From Flavobacteriaceae bacterium (GTDB lineage Bacteria > Bacteroidota > Bacteroidia > Flavobacteriales > Flavobacteriaceae), in assembly GCA_018623955.1 (NCBI GenBank), contig JAAZUX010000083.1, positions 1 through 5,073 of the forward strand: a DNA stretch of 5,073 nt, written 5' to 3'. The position numbers and the translations under genes were made by a program. Within the stretch, counting starts at the first letter, position 1. Each line of letters opens with the position of its first letter. A model generated the notes under the pieces. The model worked only from the letters and a program-made list of their open reading frames with translations. It had not been told where the DNA came from and did not search any database. Positions 1 through 5,073 of the stretch are shown one piece after another.

Positions 1-307
1 AGAATCAACTGAACTTGTGTTTATTCCGCTTTCTCTCCCCAAAGGATTCTCTCCCAATGGGGATGGCTACAATGATACTTGGGTGATTAAAGGACTGGAG
101 AATTACATCACAAATAAACTTACAATTTACAATCGATGGGAAATTAAGGTATATGAAAAAACCAACTACCAAAATAACTGGGATGGTTCATCTTACCTGA
201 GTGGTTATGGAGGCACCAATAAACTTCCCTCAGGAATTTACTTCTATATACTGGAATTAGACAGAGAAAAGCCAATCACTGGATACATCTATTTAAAAAA
301 TGAATAA
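1..307 (+). CDS. C-terminal end of a T9SS-exported surface protein with type B (CHU_C) sorting domain, 5' partial
   Basis: This is the last 101 codons of a gene that begins upstream of the window. The frame (first full codon at base 2) is open to the left edge, so the GTG at 17 is an internal valine and not a start. The visible part matches the gliding-motility-associated C-terminal domain (TIGR04131/CHU_C): a GFSPNGDGYNDTW motif near the start, then LTIYNRW, VYE, NNWDG, a LPSGIYFYIL strand and a closing GYIYL strand just before the TAA. In the known family this domain directs a protein already in the periplasm through the type IX secretion system to the cell surface or medium. Such proteins are often large adhesins or enzymes; the functional part of this one is not in the window. 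One oddity is glutamate where the NRWG motif normally has glycine. The PorP/SprF gene that follows directly fits a substrate-partner pair. Confidence 0.93.
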   Translation, partial: ESTELVFIPLSLPKGFSPNGDGYNDTWVIKGLENYITNKLTIYNRWEIKVYEKTNYQNNWDGSSYLSGYGGTNKLPSGIYFYILELDREKPITGYIYLKNE

Positions 308-1234
308 TTGAGAAAATTTATCATCACATATTGTCTTTTTGTTTTTGTTACAGGGTTTTCTCAACAAGAATCGATGTATAACCATTATATGTTTAATACC
401 CAACTATTCAATGCAGGGTATGTGGGTGCCTCCCAAGCACACACTTTCAATCTACTCCAAAGAAAACAATGGGTTGGATTTGATGGTGCTCCAGTATCAC
501 AATCGCTTTCTTATGGAACTCCTGTAAACCAAAAAAGACTCGCATATGGCTTCTCAGCAATAAATGATAAGATTGGTCCATTGAGAAACAATTCCTTTGC
601 AGCAGATGTTGCCTATCATCTTTTGTTAAATGGGAGTAATAAAGTATTGTCTCTTGGACTAAAATTAAGTTTAAATTCATTTAATCTCAATTCAGATGAA
701 TTGAATTTAAATCAAATTCAAGATCCTTTATTTTTAAGTGAATCGATTGGATTCAAACCCAATATTGGAACAGGAATATACTATTACACCGATAAATTTT
801 ATGCGGGCGTATCTACCCCATATTTTTTTGAAAACAAAGAGCTTGGACAAAAAAGACACATTTATTTCACCTCTGGTTTGTTGATTAATTTATTCAGAGA
901 TGTTCAACTGAGGCCAAGCACTTTGATTAAAATGACAAAGGGTGTCCCAGTAAATCTTGATCTGTCAACACTTCTGATTTTCAAAGACCAATTTTGGTTA
1001 GGCGGTAACCTTCGTTCTACTTATAAAGATTTATTTCCTACCGCTGATACTGGAGGTGGATTTGGGGGGATATTTGGTATTAACTTATCTGACAGTATTA
1101 TGGTAAGTTATGCCTACAGCTATTCTCTAGGAAATAGAACAGGGGTTTTTAATAATGGAACACATGAAATAATTTTAAGATACAATCTTCGAAAAGCTGT
1201 AACCGCACTTATTGATTCACCTAGATATTTTTGA
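308..1234 (+). CDS. PorP/SprF family type IX secretion system membrane protein
   Basis: This 308-residue protein is an outer-membrane protein of the PorP/SprF family (TIGR03519). Residues 1-19 form a signal peptide (RK, hydrophobic IITYCLFVFVTG, then FSQQ). Family hallmarks follow: YNHYMFNTQLFNAGYVG at 24-40, then RKQWVGFDGAP, a DKIGP segment, PNIGTGIYYY followed by YAGVSTPYFF, LRPSTLIKM followed by PVNLDLS, a LGGNLRS strand, SYAYSYSLG, HEIILRYNL and the typical C-terminal SPRYF. Length is normal for the family. In F. johnsoniae, SprF is needed for secretion of the type B substrate SprB, and paralogues sit beside other type B substrates, so this copy probably serves the protein encoded just upstream. 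The start is a TTG directly abutting the upstream TAA in the same frame; the first in-frame ATG (374) would remove the signal peptide. Translation is probably coupled to the upstream gene. It is a paralogue-type gene, so I do not assign porP or sprF itself. Confidence 0.93.
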   Translation: MRKFIITYCLFVFVTGFSQQESMYNHYMFNTQLFNAGYVGASQAHTFNLLQRKQWVGFDGAPVSQSLSYGTPVNQKRLAYGFSAINDKIGPLRNNSFAADVAYHLLLNGSNKVLSLGLKLSLNSFNLNSDELNLNQIQDPLFLSESIGFKPNIGTGIYYYTDKFYAGVSTPYFFENKELGQKRHIYFTSGLLINLFRDVQLRPSTLIKMTKGVPVNLDLSTLLIFKDQFWLGGNLRSTYKDLFPTADTGGGFGGIFGINLSDSIMVSYAYSYSLGNRTGVFNNGTHEIILRYNLRKAVTALIDSPRYF

Positions 1235-1235
1235 T

Positions 1236-3038
1236 ATGGTCAGAAAATCATTCTTTTATGTCATTATTATTGCTTTTGGAGCGCTCCAGTTCAATTTTGC
1301 ACAGGATTCTTCTCATGAAATGGATGTTTTTGAATTGAAAATCAGCGATAATCACAGTGCATTTAGCCCTAATTGGATCAGCTTTGATGGTAAAAAGGGA
1401 GAACTTATAATCGTTACCTCAGAGAACAAAAAATCAAAAAAACTCCCCAGAAAATTTAGACAAAATCTACCCAAGACTATTTTTAATCTACAAAGCGTTA
1501 AATTTTCAGGTACCCCGCCATTCGAAGTACTTTCAAAAAGTCTTTTAAGCAATCAGATTAACTCAATCTATCAAGAAGGTCCATCCTCTTATTCCCCCAA
1601 AAACGATGTCCTTTATTTTACCAGAAGTTCAAAAAAAATATCAAAAGATAAACGACTTCATTTAAATATTTATAAAACCACTCTTAAAAACAGTAAATCA
1701 TCTCCCCCCGAAAAAATAACCTTGGGGAGTGATGAGGATAATGTAATGCATCCCTCCATTGATCAAGAAAACAATATCTTGTACTTTTCCAGCAATCAAG
1801 GGGAAAATGAGGATTATGATATCTATTATAGTACTTTGGATTCATCGGGCAATTTTTCAACAGTGGAAAAGTTACCCCATATCAATTCGGAAGCCAATGA
1901 AGCCTTTCCGTTTATCTATAAGGACATACTGTTTTTTGCCTCCAATCGAGAAGGAGGAATTGGTAAATACGACATTTATTATTCTAAAATTGTAGGGGGT
2001 GAATTTTCTTCTCCTTCTCTACTCCCCAGTCCAGTCAATAGTGTGGCTGACGATTTCTCTTTTTCATTTTCTGATTCTATGACGCTTGGTTTTTTCTCTT
2101 CCAATCGAAAAAAGGATAGTATAGACATCTCTTATGTGGTAAAATTTAAACCCATTGAAGGAAATCCCGACACCTACCAATACGCTTCGTTTAACCCCAA
2201 AGTAATTGAAAATAAAAGTGTTTTGGAAAACGACTCCATTAAGGACAACCTAATTCCTGTTTTTAATTCACCCAAAACAATTTTAGTTCAACAGCCACAA
2301 AACGGGACCTTAAAGCTCAACCCGGATGGGACTTTTGTTTATTCAAATGATGATCAGAAGGTCAAAAATGATTTTTTCACCTACAAAATTTCAGATGGTT
2401 ATCGTGAATCAAATCCCATAGAAGTGAAACTTGTAAGAATGGAGTCAGAAATTGTGCTCAGACCAATTTATTATGATTTTGCAAAATTCAATTTGATAGA
2501 AAAGTATAAGCCTCGCTTAGATTCCATAGCAGATTTAATGAATAATGACTTGAATGTAAATCTGTTAATAAGCTCAATGACCGATGCCCGAGGTAGTTTT
2601 AGAAGTAATGAAAAACTAGCTGTAAGTCGATCACAAACCATCTATAAATATCTGGTTAAAAATAAAGGAATCAAACAAGACCGTTTATCTGTTGAAGACC
2701 ATGGTGAACGTCATTTAGATGGAAATACCGTTGCAGATTATTTGGTTGAAGTTGTCAGGGGTTTTGATCAAAAAGCAGTTAACCAAAAAATAACTGAATT
2801 TTCATCCTATGATTCTTTTCTTTACAAGAATACCGATGAATCTTATTCTCTAATTGTAAATCAATTTGATACTCAAAAACAGGCATTGAAGTTTATCAAA
2901 AAATTGAGCCGAAAAAAGATTGAATCCCGCTTAATTTTAAACCGTTTTATTGATGTCCCAGAAAGTGAACACCAGAAAAACAGAAAAACTGTTTTTAAAA
3001 TACTCCCTAAAAGCAAAACGGATATCAAGCAGAACTAA
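1236..3038 (+). CDS. PD40 propeller / Ig-like / OmpA-family outer-membrane or periplasmic protein with SPOR-like tail
   Basis: This 600-residue protein probably links the outer membrane to peptidoglycan as part of the T9SS cassette. The ATG at 1236 lies one base after the upstream TGA and gives a signal peptide (MVRKSFFYVIII, cleavage near FAQ at 21-23). An in-frame TTG at 1212 would bury that peptide and was rejected. PD40-type blades appear at about 117-131, 170-200, 221-251 and 271-301 (LYFSSNQG and FFASNREGG, each followed by YDIYYS), with a weaker one near 41-62. Residues 325-401 resemble a cadherin/Big_9-like module (VLENDS, QPQNGTLKLNPDGTFVYS, DFFTYKISDG). Residues 405-510 are an OmpA C-terminal domain: IYYDFAKFNL, then TDARG with N458 and SRS at 464-466, so the aspartate and arginine that bind diaminopimelate in the family look kept. 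Residues 535-590 resemble a SPOR fold (YSLIVNQFDTQKQALKFIKKL). It recalls PorE-like proteins, but no TPR or carboxypeptidase-regulatory domain is seen. Confidence 0.9.
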   Translation: MVRKSFFYVIIIAFGALQFNFAQDSSHEMDVFELKISDNHSAFSPNWISFDGKKGELIIVTSENKKSKKLPRKFRQNLPKTIFNLQSVKFSGTPPFEVLSKSLLSNQINSIYQEGPSSYSPKNDVLYFTRSSKKISKDKRLHLNIYKTTLKNSKSSPPEKITLGSDEDNVMHPSIDQENNILYFSSNQGENEDYDIYYSTLDSSGNFSTVEKLPHINSEANEAFPFIYKDILFFASNREGGIGKYDIYYSKIVGGEFSSPSLLPSPVNSVADDFSFSFSDSMTLGFFSSNRKKDSIDISYVVKFKPIEGNPDTYQYASFNPKVIENKSVLENDSIKDNLIPVFNSPKTILVQQPQNGTLKLNPDGTFVYSNDDQKVKNDFFTYKISDGYRESNPIEVKLVRMESEIVLRPIYYDFAKFNLIEKYKPRLDSIADLMNNDLNVNLLISSMTDARGSFRSNEKLAVSRSQTIYKYLVKNKGIKQDRLSVEDHGERHLDGNTVADYLVEVVRGFDQKAVNQKITEFSSYDSFLYKNTDESYSLIVNQFDTQKQALKFIKKLSRKKIESRLILNRFIDVPESEHQKNRKTVFKILPKSKTDIKQN

Positions 3039-3100
3039 ACATTCCCAGTATTTTAAAAAAGTTTCCTTTTGATCATTATGATTCCAATATTCTGCCTTTT
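3039..3100. other. Convergent intergenic spacer without a recognisable terminator
   Basis: This spacer lies between the stop of the OmpA-family gene (+) and the stop of the DUF285 lipoprotein gene (-). It is AT-rich. The only symmetry I found is a 5-bp-arm palindrome around 3072-3082 (ATCAT T ATGAT) and a distant 7-base pair CCCAGTA (3044-3050) / TACTGGG (3106-3112). Neither has the GC-rich stem plus T-run of an intrinsic terminator, so how the two converging transcripts end is not visible. Confidence 0.5.
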
Positions 3101-3841
3101 CTATTTACTGGGGCATTCTCCCCACAACGGCTTGTTTTTTTCAATCAATGAAGATAAAAATGAAAAATTATAAGGCTCACTTGAAATTTTAGTGACACAC
3201 CAACCACTCAGGTTTTGGTTGAAAATTGAAAAGGTAAACATAAAACTCATATCCGTAACATTTGAAGTGTCCCAATTTTCCAGAGGTTGATTAAAAGTAT
3301 ATGCCGAATAAAACATACCACTCATATTGACCACATTTGAAGTATCCCAACTCCCAATATCATAATTAAAAGGCGTATTTGAAAACATTTGTGCCATGGA
3401 CTTAACGCTGGATGTATCCCAACTTCCTATGTCTTGATTGAAAGATTCCGCAAGACTAAACATGTTTTCCATATCGGTAACATTAGAAGTATCCCAACTT
3501 CCAATATCCTGATTGAATAATAATTTGTTTTCAAATAATGAGTTCATATCCGTAATTTTTGAGGTACAAATACAACTGACATCTTCATCATTTTCAACCA
3601 TTTCTCTCAAAATAGTCTCATCAACTACGGTATACTCTTTGCCATTAATGGTAGCGGTTACTCCAACTTCTGCCTCAAGACATTTTACAGTTATGTTATT
3701 TTCGTCTAAAGAAATATTTTGCTCTGAAATACCCTCATCAAGATGATTTTCACTTTCAAAAATTAGTGGTTCATCTACTTTGTCCTCACAGGAGAATAAA
3801 AACAAAACCATTGAGGCAAGAATAATGATACTTCGATTCAT
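3101..3841 (-). CDS. BspA-like (DUF285) repeat lipoprotein, probably surface-exposed
   Basis: This 246-residue lipoprotein has an N-terminal signal of MNRS, the hydrophobic run [12 protein letters not shown], and a lipobox LFSC with the lipidated cysteine at 18. The acidic EDKVDE stretch after the cysteine could act as a surface-export signal; this is inference. Residues 50-95 form an N-terminal cap with [13 protein letters not shown] and cysteines 54, 90 and 92. Residues 96-213 are DUF285/BspA-type leucine-rich-like repeats with the core [11 protein letters not shown]....FNQDIGS. Residues 214-246 form the usual C-terminal cap ([11 protein letters not shown], then PLWGECPSK) with cysteines 215 and 243. 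Family members in flavobacteria are surface or secreted proteins, some linked to adhesion; the ligand is unknown. The ATG at 3841 was chosen because it places the signal peptide at the N-terminus. The frame is open back to a GTG at 3901, but that would add 20 non-signal residues. No T9SS sorting domain is present, so it is not a substrate of the neighbouring cassette by that route. Confidence 0.87.
   Translation of the reverse strand: MNRSIIILASMVLFLFSCEDKVDEPLIFESENHLDEGISEQNISLDENNITVKCLEAEVGVTATINGKEYTVVDETILREMVENDEDVSCICTSKITDMNSLFENKLLFNQDIGSWDTSNVTDMENMFSLAESFNQDIGSWDTSSVKSMAQMFSNTPFNYDIGSWDTSNVVNMSGMFYSAYTFNQPLENWDTSNVTDMSFMFTFSIFNQNLSGWCVTKISSEPYNFSFLSSLIEKNKPLWGECPSK
3203..3556 (-). 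repeat. Tandem 24-25-codon DUF285 repeats inside the lipoprotein gene
   Basis: The protein repeats start at WDTS(N/S)V motifs at residues 116, 141, 165 and 190, with spacings of 25, 24 and 25 residues. A partial unit (ITDMNSLF to QDIGS, 96-115) precedes them and a diverged WCVTKIS unit follows. At the DNA level the units keep a clear common core (the + strand shows TCCCAA followed by C/T-rich sequence about every 75 bases), but they differ at many third positions and in the variable middle of each unit. This points to an old, selected protein repeat and not a fresh tandem duplication. Confidence 0.85.
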
Positions 3842-4009
3842 AGCTTCATTTAATTTAAAATTAGCCATGTTGCCATCAAAACCTGCTGCCTTCCGAAACA
3901 CTTCTTTTGCATCTTAAACCAATCATCATTGTTGTATTTCATCGTCCAACATCATTATACAAAGTTGAAGTTAAGAGTTTTTTGAAATATTTGGATTTTC
4001 CAGAACAGA
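3842..4009 (-). other. Leader region of the lipoprotein gene with a weak 30-codon open frame
   Basis: These 168 bases separate the end of the acetyltransferase-family gene from the lipoprotein start. On the minus strand an ATG at 3942 opens a 30-codon frame ([14 protein letters not shown]... to ...TWLILN) that stops at 3850-3852, eight bases before the lipoprotein ATG. It could be a leader peptide, a remnant of an older gene or chance; I recognise no family. A TATAAT lies at 3954-3959 and a near match (CAACTTTG) to the Bacteroidota -7 box TAnnTTTG lies just upstream of it, but no matching -33 TTG at a proper distance was found, so no promoter is called. No terminator hairpin is evident after the upstream gene. 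Confidence 0.3.
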
Positions 4010-5073
4010 TTAAATTTTAATATAAATTCTATATTGATCCATAAGCCATAGTATAGACCAATAAAAGAACATTATAAATATTGAATAGAAAAGTGATCCA
4101 TTCATATTTCCAAACAGTGGCGCAAAAATTTCCCCAAAAATCCAGCTTTTTAATGAAACCAAACTCCCTTCAAAGTTAAATTTTATTAGGCCAGACATTA
4201 CGCTTGCCCAAAGTTCTGCGAACATGTAAGCAAACAATGGATTAACACCGAATACCATAAAAGGACTGAAGTATTTTGACTTTTTATGGACATCAATGAC
4301 CCAGATCAGAAGTGCCAATACAACAAGTGCCCAACCACTGGTGTATAAGACATAGGAACTTGTCCACAAAGTTTTATTTATTGGGAAGACTAAATTCCAT
4401 ACTTGCGCAACTAAAACAGCCGGCACACCAATAAGGAACATTTTTAAAATCAGTTTCTTACGGTCATTGACCTTATAAATCATCATACCCATTAAATATC
4501 CCCAAATAACATTTACAATTCCGGGGATAGACGCAAAAAGCCCTGACGAATCAACCGGATAACCCTGTCGCAAATGATTTTCACCCAGAAGTAAAACATC
4601 AATTTTCCCGACTATCGTATGCTCTGCACTGTAAGGCTGCGAACCTCCGGCCATCCAAAGTACTATCCAGTACACAATCAGAATCCCTAATGAAGAAATT
4701 AAAAGTCCCCTGGGCTTTAATGCTAAGCAAAGAATCGCTCCAATGCCGTAGCAAAATGCAATCCGTTGCAACACCCCTGTAATGCGAAGTATGGAAAGGT
4801 TTAACTCCCCCGAACTGATCCATTGTTTACACAAATTAAGCGCCAACCCAAGAAGAAAAATAAGAACAGTGCGGCGAATTATTTTACTGATCAAGTCTGC
4901 AGAAAGTGCTTGCCCGTACTTTTGAAAAGCAAACCAACAAGCAATACCTACAATGAACAAAAAAAAAGGAAAAACCATATCGGTTAAGGTACAACCATTC
5001 CATTGGGCATGGCGCATTTGGTCATATTTATAACTCCAACTGCCCGGCTGATTCACCATAATCATTAAGGCAA
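4010..5073 (-). CDS. HGSNAT/NagX-like acyltransferase-family membrane protein (heparan-alpha-glucosaminide N-acetyltransferase domain), 5' partial
   Basis: This is a polytopic inner-membrane protein of the HGSNAT/DUF5009/NagX-like family. The frame continues past the ATG at 5065 (codons for Ala-Leu precede it) to the window edge. Family members start with about 15-20 more residues (the LDVFRG region), so that ATG is internal and the true start is outside the window. Counting that Met as 1, motifs are NQPGSW at 5-10, RHAQWNGCTLTDMVFPFFLF at 18-37, GVLQRI at 97-102, a SIPGIVNVIWGYLMG segment at 179-193, FPINKTLWTSSYVLY at 227-241 and FGVNPLFAY at 272-280. His19 aligns with the histidine proposed as acetyl acceptor in human HGSNAT. 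About nine membrane spans are visible, near 31-48, 65-80, 99-116, 120-140, 179-197, 206-225, 237-258, 268-290 and 325-343. The human enzyme acetylates terminal glucosamine using cytosolic acetyl-CoA; bacterial relatives are often near N-acetylglucosamine or glycan use genes, but no such neighbour is visible here. The substrate is unproven. Confidence 0.9.
   Translation of the reverse strand, partial: ALMIMVNQPGSWSYKYDQMRHAQWNGCTLTDMVFPFFLFIVGIACWFAFQKYGQALSADLISKIIRRTVLIFLLGLALNLCKQWISSGELNLSILRITGVLQRIAFCYGIGAILCLALKPRGLLISSLGILIVYWIVLWMAGGSQPYSAEHTIVGKIDVLLLGENHLRQGYPVDSSGLFASIPGIVNVIWGYLMGMMIYKVNDRKKLILKMFLIGVPAVLVAQVWNLVFPINKTLWTSSYVLYTSGWALVVLALLIWVIDVHKKSKYFSPFMVFGVNPLFAYMFAELWASVMSGLIKFNFEGSLVSLKSWIFGEIFAPLFGNMNGSLFYSIFIMFFYWSILWLMDQYRIYIKI

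Noticed and set aside
447..680. Minus-strand open frame inside the PorP/SprF gene, and similar open frames at 339-527 (+), 1352-1552 (-), 1759-1995 (+), 3513-3746 (+) and 4599-4823 (-)
   Set aside because: Each lies wholly within a well-supported gene in another frame and shows no recognisable domain; they are shadows of real coding sequence.
1212..1235. TTG at 1212 as start of the OmpA-family protein (8 extra residues)
   Set aside because: It would overlap the PorP/SprF gene and put MIHLDIFD before the signal peptide; the ATG at 1236 gives a normal signal peptide and a one-base spacing.
3044..3112. Inverted 7-base pair CCCAGTA / TACTGGG spanning the convergent gap, considered as a terminator
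   Set aside because: The arms are short and about 55 bases apart, there is no GC-rich stem or T-run, and one arm lies within the coding end of the lipoprotein gene. A chance match is likely.
3842..3901. GTG at 3901 as start of the lipoprotein (20 extra residues)
   Set aside because: The extra residues are hydrophilic and would place the lipoprotein signal peptide internally; the ATG at 3841 starts it correctly.
3954..3959. TATAAT on the minus strand, considered as a -10 box for the lipoprotein gene
   Set aside because: The main Bacteroidota sigma factor prefers TAnnTTTG with an upstream TTG; no suitable upstream element was found and the region is AT-rich, so such a hexamer is expected by chance.
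3960..3975. AAGTTGAAGTT sequence followed by a T-run (3975-3983), considered as a terminator of the HGSNAT-like gene
   Set aside because: It is a direct repeat of AAGTT and not an inverted one, and the T-run is on the wrong strand for that gene.
5063..5065. ATG at 5063-5065 as the true start of the HGSNAT-like gene
   Set aside because: The frame is open upstream to the window edge and family members carry a conserved LDVFRG-type stretch before this point, so the gene is cut by the window.

Overview
The window looks like chromosomal DNA of a member of the Bacteroidota, most likely a (marine) flavobacterium. The DNA is AT-rich. It carries a type B sorting domain of the type IX secretion system (T9SS), a PorP/SprF family protein, a PD40-OmpA protein and a BspA-like DUF285 lipoprotein, all of which are typical of Flavobacteriia. 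No strong Shine-Dalgarno sites stand out, which is usual for the phylum. No RNA gene, insertion sequence, CRISPR array or prophage is visible.

Left part (1-3038, + strand): three tightly packed genes form the end of an operon. The first is cut by the window edge and shows only the C-terminal T9SS type B (CHU_C / gliding motility-associated) sorting domain of a secreted, probably large, surface protein. It is followed with no spacer by a PorP/SprF family outer-membrane protein, which starts at a TTG directly after the TAA stop. One base after that gene comes a 600-residue periplasmic or outer-membrane protein with PD40 propeller repeats, an Ig/cadherin-like module, an OmpA peptidoglycan-binding domain and a SPOR-like tail. 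Substrate, PorP/SprF partner and OmpA-type anchor in this order is the known layout of T9SS substrate cassettes such as the one around SprB and SprF of Flavobacterium johnsoniae. The likely job is to export one dedicated cell-surface protein and tie its outer-membrane machinery to the cell wall.

Middle (3101-4009, - strand): a convergent gene encodes a small lipoprotein with about five 24-25-residue DUF285 (BspA-like) repeats. It is preceded by a 168-base leader region that contains a weak 30-codon open frame.

Right part (4010-5073, - strand): a polytopic membrane protein of the heparan-alpha-glucosaminide N-acetyltransferase (HGSNAT/NagX-like) family. Its frame stays open to the window edge, so the true N-terminus lies outside. 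The two minus-strand genes point the same way but are separated by 168 bases and have no evident functional link.

Nothing here amounts to a clearly undescribed system. The points most worth a second look are the domain make-up of the OmpA-family protein and the TTG start and zero spacing of the PorP/SprF gene.
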